Below are positions 14,924 to 24,051 of a stretch of 49,789 bases of DNA, piece by piece (position 1 is the stretch's first letter; each line of letters starts with the position of its first letter). Location of the stretch: NCBI GenBank assembly GCA_016214285.1, contig JACROV010000001.1, forward strand, positions 1 to 49,789, read 5' to 3'. The DNA is from Candidatus Omnitrophota bacterium. GTDB taxonomy: Bacteria; Omnitrophota; Gorgyraeia; Zapsychrales; Zapsychraceae. The notes under the pieces were generated by a model that was given only the letters and a program-made list of their open reading frames with translations, was not told the DNA's origin and did not search any database. Position numbers and translations under genes: made by a program.

Positions 14924-16965
14924 TTAACCGCTTGAATGGGCGGGCAACATAATTGTAAATGTCGTCCCCGCCCCAACTTTTGAATCCACCATAATCATTC
15001 CGCCGTGATCCTTGACAATTTCATAGCTTACGCTTAAGCCCAATCCTGTTCCTCGTCCCACCGGTTTGGTTGTAAAAAAGGGGTCGAAAATCTGATTAAT
15101 GTTTTCCGGCGCGATGCCTTTTCCCGTATCACTAATTGCAACATACACCTCATTGTTCTTCGCGTAAGTTTTAATCCCGATGATCCCTTTATCTTCAATG
15201 GATTGAGCCGCGTTAACAAACAAATTGATAAAAACTTGCCCCAGACGCAGGGAAGAACATTTCACCGGCGGGGTGTCCCCATAATCTTTCCTGATCTCTG
15301 CTTTATATTTAATCTCATTATTTACAATACCCAAAATACTTTCCAGGACATCTTCCACTTTCATTATCTCATTCTCGTCTTTTCCATCGCGAGCAAACGT
15401 CCGCAAATCATTAACGATCTTCTGAACTCTGTTTAATCCCATCAACGTACTTTCCAGCAATTTGTCCGTATCCTTAATAATATAGTCTATCTGAGCGTCT
15501 TGCTCGAACTTGCTGACTTCATCAATAAGAATTTTAGCTTTTTCCATATCACCTCGTTTCACGCAATTCCTTAAATCCTCTCCATAATGCAAAATCTGCA
15601 TATAGCTGGCAATGTACCCGGTCAATACCTCTATATTGCTTTTAACAAAGCCAACGGGATTATTAATTTCATGAGCGACACCAGCGGCCAATTGCCCTAT
15701 GGATACGAGCTTCTCGGATTGGAACAACTGCATTTGCGTTTTTTTCAATTCTTCATGAGCCTTCTGCAGGTCCAGAAACATGCCGCGGGATTTTCTCTCA
15801 CTCTCGCATAACTCGCTGTTCATTTTTATCAATCGCTTTTCTACCTGTCTGCGCTCCTCAACTTCCTGAAACAAATTGTCCTTGGAGACGGTTGTTTCTC
15901 TGAGACGCTGCGCCATGACGTTGAATTTTTCCCCGAGAATCCCCAGCTCATCATCTGACAAACGACGGACCCTTGCGTCAAAATTCCCTTGGGTAAAATC
16001 ATAAACGGCCTGGCTGATTTCCCTGATCGGTTTTAATAGAAATTTCTGATTGACCATATAAATAAGCAATAGCATCCCTATCCCGGTAATGATGGTTAAC
16101 CAAAATGAAAAATTTCTGTTCTGTTTCACCGACCTAAAAACGTCAGCGACCGGCTGGGACATGATGATGCCAAAATCCTTGATTCTCAAGGGGGCCATCA
16201 TCTTGAGAACGGATTGTTTGCCGGCTGCATCCTGCTCTATGATCTGGCCTCTTTGCCCTTGCAGCACATACTGCGTGGAAGGCAAATAACCGATGTTCTG
16301 CCCAACCATGGATTGGTTTGTATGGACAATGATCGTCCCGTTTTTATCCACTAAATAAATATCCCCCCGCTCCCCCATGGCTAAATTTTTCAGGATTTTC
16401 CCGAAATACTCCTGTGTGCTGATCGCGACGCGGATAATGACCCGCGGCTGGTGGTTGATATAATAAAGAGCGCTTACTGACACGCCGGGAGCGTTATTTT
16501 TCCCAAGGGGAAAAGGGTCGAATATATAATATAGGGTTATGCCCTTGACTACCACTTCCAGCATACGATGGGAACGAAATCCTGTTGCACTGTTTTGATA
16601 ATACCGGCCCCGTTGACTTCTAAAATTTCAATGATTTTTAGTTCCGCATTATTCGCGGCATACCTCTCAAGGGATTCCTCAAGCCGCGCGCGCACATCTT
16701 CCGCAATGTCCAATTTCCCGACTTTCAAATACATGAAATAATCATTGAGCAGATCATTGGACAGGATATTCGTGATCCTTTCTTCGGTCTGGTCAATTTT
16801 TTGGATAATCAACTCCCGGATATGTTCCGAGGTTGTGGCTGTGCGGGAATCCATTTCCTTTCTGAGGATAAATGTGCTGTTGTAATATAAGGCCATACCC
16901 AGCAATCCCAAAAAGAGGACCACTGGTATCAATACAAAAAAGATCTGTTTATAAATAAGTTTCAT
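14924..16965 (-). pseudogene. Membrane sensor histidine kinase broken by a truncated MITE
   Basis: N-terminal half (16965 down to about 16595): MKLIYKQIFFVLIPVV membrane helix and start of a periplasmic sensor domain. C-terminal half (from about 16532): rest of a Cache-like sensor (GERGDIYLVDKNGTIIVH), second membrane helix, HAMP (KPIREISQAVYDF), coiled coil, HisKA with H-box AAGVAHEINNP, and HATPase_c (N-box VNAAQSIEDKG, G1 DTGKGIAP, DPFFTTK, GTGLGLS). The halves are in different frames and meet in a 62-bp truncated copy of the 80-bp element, where the first frame ends and the second can start at an internal ATG. The kinase domain is intact, so a soluble fragment could be made, but the sensor is destroyed. 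It lies 6 nt after the PstS-like gene. Confidence 0.85.
16533..16594 (-). mobile_element. Truncated copy 3 of the 80-bp MITE-like element
   Basis: 62 of 80 bp are present (left inverted repeat and core), with one substitution relative to copies 1 and 2. The other end (18 bp, one inverted repeat) and the second target duplication are missing, so a deletion followed insertion. The left flank is TATATAATAT, again AT-only. It interrupts the sensor kinase gene. Confidence 0.88.
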
Positions 16966-16971
16966 CGATAA

Positions 16972-17883
16972 CTAAAAATTGAGAATCCGGTCCTTGTTTT
17001 CCCAGGCCTTGTAAGTTTCTTTAAGATGGCTGCCTTCTTTCAGGTTAACGGTACCCTGACTGCTGATAACCTCTTGTCCTTCATCACTGAGAAGCCATTC
17101 TACAAACTCACGGGTTTCCCCCTCAGGGACGCTCTTTGTGACAAGAAAAAGAGGTCTGTAGAGCGGGTATTGGCCGCTGCTGATATTCTCTTTTGTCGGG
17201 ACAATATTGTCCAGATCCAAGATTTTCAAATTTTTCTTCTTTGCGCTTGATATCCCTGTCGCGCCGAATGACCATTCTATTTTTTCTATATTCTCCTCCA
17301 CTAACCCTGTGTCACGGAAAGACAGCGCCTCTTCTACAAAATCAATATCCGTGTCATTAAATAAAAGTTTTCTTAACATATACCCCACCCCGGAATATTT
17401 GTCGGATTCGCCCTGGGTACGGTAGACTACCAGAATTTTCTGATCGGGGCCGCCGACTTCCTTCCAGTTCGTAATTTTTCCCACAAAAATATCCTTTGCC
17501 TGCCGGGAGGTAATACCTTTGACGGGGTTTGAGGGATTGGTAACAAAACAAATCGCATCCCATGCCACCATGGTTAGATATCCCCCCTCTTCTTCCGGGA
17601 ATTTGTTCGGCAACGGGGGACGACACGTCCCGCCCATATCAGAGGCGCCCGCTATGGCAGAACGGAGCCCCATCGTAGCGCCACCACCTGTGACTTTTAC
17701 GCTTTTGCCGGTTTTTTTCTTATAGGCTTCCGCGGCCTCCGACATGAAAGCTGCTCTGGTGATCCCGCAGCCCTTCCATGTGAGCGGGATGCCCTCATCC
17801 GCCGCTAATGCCCTTTGACCTGTAAACGCGCCCGTAAGGAAATAAAACAAAACCAAAGAACTGAAACCAATTGTCATCCGCAT
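16972..17883 (-). CDS. PstS-like phosphate/anion-binding periplasmic protein
   Basis: 303-residue substrate-binding protein of the PstS/PBP-like-2 type. The ATG at 17883 is preceded by a strong SD (AGGAGGGG); the signal peptide is MRMTIGFSSLVLFYFLTGAF with cleavage near ALAADEG. Mature part: WKGCGITRAAFMSEAAEAYK, VTGGGATMGLRSAIAGASDMGG (the anion-binding loop typical of PstS), GITSRQAKDIFVGKITNWKEVGG (highly typical), and SGQYPLYRPLFLV. Placed between a porin and a sensor kinase, without PstCAB permease genes, so a sensing or capture role with the kinase is plausible (inference). Confidence 0.87.
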   Translation of the reverse strand: MRMTIGFSSLVLFYFLTGAFTGQRALAADEGIPLTWKGCGITRAAFMSEAAEAYKKKTGKSVKVTGGGATMGLRSAIAGASDMGGTCRPPLPNKFPEEEGGYLTMVAWDAICFVTNPSNPVKGITSRQAKDIFVGKITNWKEVGGPDQKILVVYRTQGESDKYSGVGYMLRKLLFNDTDIDFVEEALSFRDTGLVEENIEKIEWSFGATGISSAKKKNLKILDLDNIVPTKENISSGQYPLYRPLFLVTKSVPEGETREFVEWLLSDEGQEVISSQGTVNLKEGSHLKETYKAWENKDRILNF

Positions 17884-17932
17884 ATCCCCTCCTATGTTAA
17901 AAATCAGGTGTTTCAACTTTGCCAAACTCAAG

Positions 17933-19234
17933 TTAGTATTTGACATTCACCTGGAAATACATCCAGTCCGCGTCGTCATTAGCGCCTGTATCCCTGACAA
18001 ACCCACCGCTAAAAAAGTGGGCATAACCCGCTTCGGCTTTAATATATTGATTGAACTCGTAAAAAGCGCGCACAGAGGCCTCGCTCCCGACGTAAGCGCT
18101 CCGATCTCCGCTGGTTTTCGTTCGGACAGCCGTTCCCGAGGAGTTGTACCAGGAATCGGACTTGCTCTCGAGCCAAGAAAAATCGACCTGTGGAGTGAAT
18201 TTTAACTTTGCGGCGGGTGAAAAAGTAATACTCACTTCCGGATTGCGAACATTCTGCCACCGGAAGAAATCCAATAATCCATACGGTTCATGCGTTGATT
18301 GATAGAGGGGGATAAAAGTATTGGATACGTTATCGTCTGGATTCCTGTCTCCGCTGGCCTGATCATACGAAAAGGCGGCCGTGGGCTTCCAGGCGAGCGG
18401 ACTGAAATCGCGGGAGGCATCCACATGTACCGCATAAGCGCGGATATCTTTTGTCCCCGTCGTGCCGAACTGGCTGGGCGCTTCAATATCGAGGACGATC
18501 TGCCAAGGCAAAGTGCCGCGCCACCGCGGCCCGGCGGTATAACGTTTGATGGTCGCGCTTCCGCTGCTGATGATCTGCGTTAAAAAGTATCCTTCGAACA
18601 AGGACGAATTTTTATTTTTCTGGTAACCGATATAAGTCCCGGAAACACTCTCTTCGTCCAGGGACCGGTTGAACGTATTATCGTCGTATTTTACATCTTG
18701 AGCGTATAACAAATCGGCATATAACCCGTTGGAATGGTAACGCGTAACGGCCGCGTCAAATGAACGTATCCTATTGGACCATACAGGCGCGGCAATCAGG
18801 CGCCCCTTGCCGTATTTTAATTCTTGCCTGCCTATTTTAAAATCAACAAGAGAACCCAAAACGTTATAAACAGCGAGATAACTTTGATGCAAATCGAAAT
18901 CATCCGTCTGTCCGGCGGCGGCCTTGGTTTGATAAGAGCCAGTCTGGGCATTGAGGCCTTCCACAAACATCTCTATCCAGTCATGGGACTGCCCGTCACT
19001 AAGCATGGCTTTGGCGTTGAGACGGTCCCTGGCAAGAAATAAACTCCCGTCGTCTTTTATATCCTTATTAAAATCAAAATCATGTTTATATTCATAACGA
19101 ATGCGTTCATCGGCCCCGATTTTGTACTTCCAGCGGGGCGGCTCGCCGTCTTGGGGTTGACCCAATTCTTCCGCCCAACTGCTATTCCCCAGACAAAATA
19201 CCATCAGAAACGCACAAATTAATGTTTCCTTCAT
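17933..19234 (-). CDS. Outer-membrane beta-barrel porin (alginate-export/AlgE-like family)
   Basis: 433 residues from the ATG at 19234, preceded by SD GGGGGG. Signal peptide MKETLICAFLMVFCLGNSSWA. The mature part is rich in alternating strands with many Tyr/Phe/Trp and ends in a strand finishing FQVNVKY, the usual outer-membrane terminal aromatic. Blocks such as FKIGRQELKYGKGRLIAAPVW and RSFDAAVTRYHSNGLYADL resemble the alginate_exp/porin family, where GRQxLxYGxxRL is a hallmark. Solute unknown; the co-encoded PstS-like protein suggests an anion. First gene of the porin-PstS-kinase unit. Confidence 0.82.
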   Translation of the reverse strand: MKETLICAFLMVFCLGNSSWAEELGQPQDGEPPRWKYKIGADERIRYEYKHDFDFNKDIKDDGSLFLARDRLNAKAMLSDGQSHDWIEMFVEGLNAQTGSYQTKAAAGQTDDFDLHQSYLAVYNVLGSLVDFKIGRQELKYGKGRLIAAPVWSNRIRSFDAAVTRYHSNGLYADLLYAQDVKYDDNTFNRSLDEESVSGTYIGYQKNKNSSLFEGYFLTQIISSGSATIKRYTAGPRWRGTLPWQIVLDIEAPSQFGTTGTKDIRAYAVHVDASRDFSPLAWKPTAAFSYDQASGDRNPDDNVSNTFIPLYQSTHEPYGLLDFFRWQNVRNPEVSITFSPAAKLKFTPQVDFSWLESKSDSWYNSSGTAVRTKTSGDRSAYVGSEASVRAFYEFNQYIKAEAGYAHFFSGGFVRDTGANDDADWMYFQVNVKY

Positions 19235-19281
19235 ATCCCCCCTGACTTGCACAATATTATCTCTTGAAATAAGTTAGGCAA

Positions 19282-19287
19282 ATTATA
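19282..19287 (-). promoter_or_regulatory. Candidate -10 box of the porin-pstS-kinase unit
   Basis: A perfect minus-strand TATAAT lies 48 nt above the porin ATG, in an AT-rich gap. No good -35 hexamer is found 16-18 nt upstream, which would fit an activator-dependent promoter. Weak evidence. Confidence 0.35.
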
Positions 19288-19343
19288 GTAACATCAATTG
19301 TGTTAGTTGCGAATTATTAGTAAAAATGTTTCTGATACTTTAT

Positions 19344-20435
19344 TCATTCGGTGAGCAATTGAACAATGTCATTGACGGCTAAAGGGCGCGCCAGCTGTTG
19401 GGTATTCTTAACGGCTGTTAAATGCGCGTCGCGGGAAGATCGCAATTTTCTTAATTCTCCGGCGATGCCCTGAACGTCCGCCGGCATGCACCCGATGCCG
19501 TATTCACGCAAGACCCGCACGTTATTGGTCTCCTGTCCGGGGATCGGATGAAAGAAAATCATCGGCAGCTGGCTGACCAGCGCTTCAGCGATCGACAACC
19601 CGCCGGGCTTGGTCACCATGCAATCGGATACGGCCATCAGCTCGTGCATATTATCCACCAGTCCAAAGATCTTCGCGCCGGCGTAATTGCGCCCTCTTAA
19701 CCGCTCGGCAAGGCCACGGTTATGTCCGCAGACGACCAGCGTCTGAAGACCGTCTTCCAGAATGCGCAGAATATCCTCGATGGGGCCGATGCCAAAGGAC
19801 CCCGTGGCAATAAGGACGGTGAACACGTTCTCCTTGAGGCCTAATTTATTTTTTAATTCTCCACGATCCGCCGGATGAAGGAATTTCTCATCGACAGGGA
19901 TCCCGGTGACACGGATCTTCTCTTTGGCAACACCGAGCTGCTGAAGTTTTTGCTCTGTCCATTCGCTGGCAACGGCGTAATGATCCGTTTCTGGATTGAG
20001 CCAGATCCGGTGGACATCAAAATCCGTGACGACCGTGATCAGTTTGGAACGGATCTCCCCTGTCCTTTTCAATGCCGCGACGACCTCGCCGGGTAGAAAA
20101 TGGGTCGTGATCACATAATCAAAATTCCTGTCCTTAAGAAAAGCGCTCAATCGCCGGGCGTTGAACCCGTTATAAAACCTGCGGGCAGAGCGCATCAGCG
20201 GCTGGATCCACGGCCGGTCAAGAAGATCGAACGAGAACCCCCATAACCAGGACATCCCCATGACCAAAAAAATATACGTGCGTTGATAGAACTTCTTGAA
20301 GAACGGGCTGGTATAATCCAAGGAATCGGCGAAGACGACTTCGTGGGACGTGAATTTCTTGAGGCCTTCGTAAATGGCCCGGGCGGCCTTGAGGTGTCCG
20401 GCCCCGGCGGAAGCATGGATGACGAGGATCTTCAT
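19344..20435 (-). CDS. MGDG synthase/MurG-like glycosyltransferase (GT28 type)
   Basis: 363 residues from the ATG at 20435 (MKILVIHASAGAGHLKAARA). The GAGH loop and the following family block (FADSLDYTSPFFKKFYQ) are typical of the monogalactosyldiacylglycerol-synthase/processive diacylglycerol glucosyltransferase group. The C-terminal donor domain has VLIATGSFGIGP, LVVCGHNRGLAERL, KPGGLSIAEALV and PIPGQETNNVRVL. Predicted to act at the inner face of the cytoplasmic membrane using a UDP-sugar donor and a lipid acceptor. It starts 10 nt after gmhB, within the LPS/heptose run. Confidence 0.85.
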   Translation of the reverse strand: MKILVIHASAGAGHLKAARAIYEGLKKFTSHEVVFADSLDYTSPFFKKFYQRTYIFLVMGMSWLWGFSFDLLDRPWIQPLMRSARRFYNGFNARRLSAFLKDRNFDYVITTHFLPGEVVAALKRTGEIRSKLITVVTDFDVHRIWLNPETDHYAVASEWTEQKLQQLGVAKEKIRVTGIPVDEKFLHPADRGELKNKLGLKENVFTVLIATGSFGIGPIEDILRILEDGLQTLVVCGHNRGLAERLRGRNYAGAKIFGLVDNMHELMAVSDCMVTKPGGLSIAEALVSQLPMIFFHPIPGQETNNVRVLREYGIGCMPADVQGIAGELRKLRSSRDAHLTAVKNTQQLARPLAVNDIVQLLTE

Positions 20436-20445
20436 AAAGCCTTGC

Positions 20446-21036
20446 TCAGGATCTTTTCTTTTTCCTAAGCCTGGAAAGTTGGGAATGATTACGGTTGATG
20501 ATGGCAACGGCTTCCAGGAGATCGGCGGCGATAAAATCCGGACGCACCGCCCACGCGCGCATGTGCCGGCGGTCTTCGCGCCCGGAGAGGACAAAGATGG
20601 TTTTGCACCCGGCCTTGTGCCCGGCGAGGATGTCGGACTCCGTGTCGCCGACGAAGAACGCCTTTTGCGCCGCGCGGATGCTCTTGTTCATCGTTTCAAA
20701 GGCCTTGCGCACCGATCCTATTTCCGGCTTGCGGCAGTCGCATCCTTCATCCGAGCGATGCGTGCAATAAAAAACTTTCTTGATCCGGCCCCCCGATTGC
20801 CTGATCTTATCAAGCATATTGCGCGTGATGTGGCTAAGCTTCTCTTTCGTATAAACGCCTTTGCTGACGCCGGCCTGATTGGATATGATAAAGATCGTGA
20901 AGTGCCCTTTGGTAAGGGTCCGCAGGGCCTCCAGGGAACCCGGAATAAAATGAAATTCCTTGAGTTTCGTGACGTATTTCCCGTTACCCGGAAACTCGTT
21001 GATGACCCCATCTCTGTCGAGGAAGACAAGTTTCAT
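20446..21036 (-). CDS. gmhB: D-glycero-D-manno-heptose 1,7-bisphosphate phosphatase
   Basis: HAD-IIIA phosphatase that removes the 7-phosphate (beta anomer, LPS route) or the equivalent in the GDP-heptose route. 196 residues, family length. HAD motif I FLDRDGVIN, motif II IISNQAG, zinc loop CTHRSDEGCDCRKP (the Cys/His pattern characteristic of GmhB), motif III/IV FVGDTESDILAGHKAGC. With HddA and HddC elsewhere in the window this supplies three of the four GDP-D-glycero-D-manno-heptose steps; GmhA is not seen here. Confidence 0.93.
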   Translation of the reverse strand: MKLVFLDRDGVINEFPGNGKYVTKLKEFHFIPGSLEALRTLTKGHFTIFIISNQAGVSKGVYTKEKLSHITRNMLDKIRQSGGRIKKVFYCTHRSDEGCDCRKPEIGSVRKAFETMNKSIRAAQKAFFVGDTESDILAGHKAGCKTIFVLSGREDRRHMRAWAVRPDFIAADLLEAVAIINRNHSQLSRLRKKKRS

Positions 21037-21054
21037 AGCACTCGTTGGTAGAAA

Positions 21055-21090
21055 AAGGTTGGAAAAAGTTTAAAACCTCTTTCAACCTTT
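21055..21090. promoter_or_regulatory. Intercistronic hairpin overlapping a stop codon
   Basis: AAAGGTTGGAAA pairs with TTTCAACCTTT. The right arm includes the TGA (21082-21084) of the GT2 gene and the structure fills the gap before gmhB. Compare the similar placements at 26760, 30926, 39962, 41013 and 45928. Confidence 0.65.
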
Positions 21091-21852
21091 AATGCCATTC
21101 CTTTTCATTTCCAGGTATTTCAAATAGCTCATCAGCTGATAAAACGAGTCGAAGTAAGCGATGAGAAAGCCGTACATCCCGTCCTTGTATCCTTTTTTAC
21201 GAATATACCGCCGGGGAAAGCGGTCGATCATGCGCCAGAGCGCTGTACCAAAAGACATTTTTCGATTGGTGGCGATCCATTTCTGCGCCTCCAGCGTCGT
21301 CTGGCGGTTGACGCTCGCCAAAAAATGTTCGATATCCGGATACCCTTTGTGAATGATGTCTTTGGTCAGATGCCCTTCGGTTTTGCCCGGCACAAGGATC
21401 GCCCGCGGGTGGACGCCGACTTCCTCGTACTTGAAATGTTCTTTGCGAAAGAGCCGTATTTTACTCGCCGGATACCAGCCCGAGTGCTGGATCCACGTCT
21501 TGCCGATATACGTTTTAACAGGAATCGAAAAGCAACTGTGCGGCGTACCGGTCAAGGCGCCGGTGATCTCACGTTTTAATTCTTCAGTCGCCTGCTCATC
21601 GGCGTCAAGGATCATCACCCAGGAATTGCGCGCCTGGGCGTGCGCCCAATTGCGGTGGATGCCCTCATTGTCCATCTTGCGCTGAAAAACGCGGTCGGTG
21701 TACCGCCGCGCGCGCTCCACCGTCTTGTCCGAACTTTCATCATCGACCACGATGATCTCATCGGCCCATCCGTGGACGCTGCTCAGACATTCGTCGATAT
21801 TCTTTTCTTCATTCCTGGTAATGACAGTAACAGCGACCGGGACTTTTCCCAT
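21082..21852 (-). CDS. Family 2 glycosyltransferase, WaaE/KdtX-like
   Basis: 256-residue GT-A inverting glycosyltransferase. N-terminal VAVTVITRNEEKNIDECLSS, DEIIVVDDESSDKT, and the DxD motif ILDADEQAT are the GT2 fingerprints. The central HNREQ-like pattern (IHRNWAHAQARN) and the C-terminal RFPRRYIRKKGYKDG match LPS-core beta-1,4-glucosyltransferases of the WaaE/KdtX group. It begins directly after the DegT gene stop, so it is co-translated with it. Likely adds a hexose to the inner core or to a heptose. Confidence 0.87.
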   Translation of the reverse strand: MGKVPVAVTVITRNEEKNIDECLSSVHGWADEIIVVDDESSDKTVERARRYTDRVFQRKMDNEGIHRNWAHAQARNSWVMILDADEQATEELKREITGALTGTPHSCFSIPVKTYIGKTWIQHSGWYPASKIRLFRKEHFKYEEVGVHPRAILVPGKTEGHLTKDIIHKGYPDIEHFLASVNRQTTLEAQKWIATNRKMSFGTALWRMIDRFPRRYIRKKGYKDGMYGFLIAYFDSFYQLMSYLKYLEMKRNGIKG

Positions 21853-22977
21853 CTAACGGATCGCCTTTTCTTTAGATCCAAGCAATTCCTTTAAAGTCGT
21901 ACAGACATATTCAACTTGATCTTTTTTCATGTGCGGGAACATCGGCAGCGACAAAATTTCTTTGGCGATTCTTTCCGAAACAGGGAAATCTCCCATTTTG
22001 TGTCCCAGATCCGCGTACGCCTCCTGCAGATGCAAGGGAACAGGATAATGGATCAAAGCCACGATGCCTTTGGTTTTCATCGCGTCAGAAATTTTATCCC
22101 GGCCGGGGACACGCACCGCGTAGGTCTGAAAAACGTGCGTGCGGTCCTTTTGAATGGCCGGCGTGACAACGCCCTCAGCGCCCTTGAGCAGCTTGCCGTA
22201 ATGGGCGGCGACGTCGTTACGCATCTTGTTCCACTGGTCCAGCAGCGGCAATTTGGCCGCCAGCACAACCGCCTGGACGGTATCCAGGCGCGAATTGTGG
22301 CCTTTGATCTTGTGGTCATATCGCCCGGCGCGGCCGTAATCACGCAGCATGAGCGTTTTCTCGTACAATGATTTGTTGCCGGTGACGACCATGCCGCCGT
22401 CGCCGAACGCGCCCAAACTTTTGGTCGGATAAAAACTGAAGCACGCGATGTCCCCCAGCGCCCCGGTTTTTTTGCCGTTATACATCGCCCCGTGCGCCTG
22501 ACAGGCATCCTCAACAACGGCGATCTTATGTTTTGTCGCGATCGCGTTGATTTCTTTCATATCCGCCGGCTGGCCGTAAATGTGGACGGGAATGACCGCC
22601 TTGGTTTTCCTGGTGACGGCCGCTTCAAAGCGCGCGGGATCGATGTTGCAGGTCTGGTCTTCGATATCGACGAACACCGGCTTGGCGCCCGTATACGACA
22701 CGCAAAGGGCGGTGGCGATAAACGTGAAAGTCGGGACAATGACCTCATCCCCTGGACCGATATCGAGGGCGAGCATGGCCAGATACAGCGCGTCGGTCCC
22801 GGAATTGACCCCCACGGCGTATTGAGTGCCGCAATAGCGGGCGAAATCTTCCTCAAACGCCTTTTCCTGCGGCCCTAGAATAAAACTGCCATCCTCAAAT
22901 ACCTTCTTGAGGCCGACGTCGACCTTATCCTTGATCGCGTGATATTGTTCACGAAAATCCACGAATGGAACGTTCAT
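21853..22977 (-). CDS. DegT/DnrJ/EryC1-family sugar aminotransferase
   Basis: PLP-dependent aminotransferase that converts a nucleotide keto-sugar to an amino-sugar. 374 residues. NSGTDALYLAMLAL (PLP phosphate loop), VVEDACQAHGA (Asp contacting the pyridine N) and SFYPTKSLGAFGDGGMV with the Schiff-base Lys are all present, so this copy is catalytically complete, unlike the second DegT gene at 32307. ATGA overlap (4 nt) with the stop of the GT9 gene. The partner sugar is not evident; FdtB/WecE-type enzymes are the closest in style. Confidence 0.9.
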   Translation of the reverse strand: MNVPFVDFREQYHAIKDKVDVGLKKVFEDGSFILGPQEKAFEEDFARYCGTQYAVGVNSGTDALYLAMLALDIGPGDEVIVPTFTFIATALCVSYTGAKPVFVDIEDQTCNIDPARFEAAVTRKTKAVIPVHIYGQPADMKEINAIATKHKIAVVEDACQAHGAMYNGKKTGALGDIACFSFYPTKSLGAFGDGGMVVTGNKSLYEKTLMLRDYGRAGRYDHKIKGHNSRLDTVQAVVLAAKLPLLDQWNKMRNDVAAHYGKLLKGAEGVVTPAIQKDRTHVFQTYAVRVPGRDKISDAMKTKGIVALIHYPVPLHLQEAYADLGHKMGDFPVSERIAKEILSLPMFPHMKKDQVEYVCTTLKELLGSKEKAIR

Positions 22978-24050
22978 AGAATTGCTTCAACCTTTCCGAT
23001 CACCTCTTCGACGCTCAATTGTTTTAAACAGCGGATATGTTCGCATTGGGCCCTGCGAAATCTCCGGTAACACGGTTGACAAGCCAGGTCCTTTTTAACA
23101 ACCATGTGTCCTTCAAAAGGATACGGGCCGTAAACGGCATCATCGACCGGCCCGAAAATAGAAACCGTCTTGCTCCCCGCCGCCACAGCCGCGTGCAAGG
23201 AACCACCGTCGTTGGTGACGATCAACGAACACTGTTGGGCCAGCGCCGCGAATTGGGTCAAAGACGTCTTCCCGCATAACGAAAGGCAAGGGTTACGCAT
23301 CCCGCGGACGATCTCCTCGCATAATTGCGACTCCGGCGGGCCACCCAACAGTATAATTTGCGCGGCGGATTTTTCAATTAATTTGTCAGCTAATTTCGCG
23401 AAGGATCCCGCAGGCCAACGTTTGTACACGGCCTCTTTCCCCCAGCTTTCTCCGCCTCCGGGAACAAGCCCGATGACCGGCCCCCGGACGGGAACACCGT
23501 TCTCTTTCAGGAATCCGGAGGCCCAATCCATATCTTCCTTGACCAAAGGAAATTCCATAACCTTATGTTTGATCGGCACGCCGATCTCCCGCAGTAAATC
23601 CAGATAGTACTCCACCACGTGCTTGTCTTCGTAGCCTTTAAAGGGGATCTTTTTATTCATAAAAAAACCGCGGCGTTTGTAATCGAAGCCCACCCGGTAA
23701 GGAATACCAATCCACCAGGTCAAAAACGCGGTAAACCCGCTCAAAGAAACGTCCAGGACGATATCGAACCGTTCTTCTTTAATACCGCGCACAAAGGCTC
23801 CAAACACTTTCCAGTATTGCCGTCGCGAGCGTTTATAAATGACGTTCAATTCATCGCGCGCGTAAATAAAGATCCGGTTGACCTTGGTGTTGTGCTCCAA
23901 AAGAGGGCTCGTGCGGCGGTTGCACAGATACCCGATGTAAACGTCGGGATAAGCCGTCTTGAGGTTGCTGATCAGAGGTGTCGTAAACAACACGTCCCCG
24001 ATGCCGAAGGTGTTGATGATCAAAACTTTCCCGGGGGGATTACGCGCCAT
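22974..24050 (-). CDS. Family 9 glycosyltransferase (heptosyltransferase-like)
   Basis: GT9 enzyme of the WaaC/WaaF/WaaQ type, which transfers ADP-heptose to LPS inner core at the cytoplasmic face. 358 residues, usual size. N-terminal KVLIINTFGIGDVLFTTPLI is the family signature; the C-terminal donor domain has LVPGGGESWGKEAVYKRWP, QIILLGGPPE and VTNDGGSLHAAVAAGSKTVSIFG (conserved ND/GG motif). Four Cys at the C-terminus (ACQPCYRRFRRAQCEHIRC) are common in GT9 proteins of this group. Confidence 0.9.
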   Translation of the reverse strand: MARNPPGKVLIINTFGIGDVLFTTPLISNLKTAYPDVYIGYLCNRRTSPLLEHNTKVNRIFIYARDELNVIYKRSRRQYWKVFGAFVRGIKEERFDIVLDVSLSGFTAFLTWWIGIPYRVGFDYKRRGFFMNKKIPFKGYEDKHVVEYYLDLLREIGVPIKHKVMEFPLVKEDMDWASGFLKENGVPVRGPVIGLVPGGGESWGKEAVYKRWPAGSFAKLADKLIEKSAAQIILLGGPPESQLCEEIVRGMRNPCLSLCGKTSLTQFAALAQQCSLIVTNDGGSLHAAVAAGSKTVSIFGPVDDAVYGPYPFEGHMVVKKDLACQPCYRRFRRAQCEHIRCLKQLSVEEVIGKVEAIL

Positions 24051-24051
24051 A

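Noticed and set aside
20374-21051. Plus-strand frame opposite gmhB and the GT28 gene
   Set aside because: Shadow of two well-supported minus-strand genes; no start signal or motifs.
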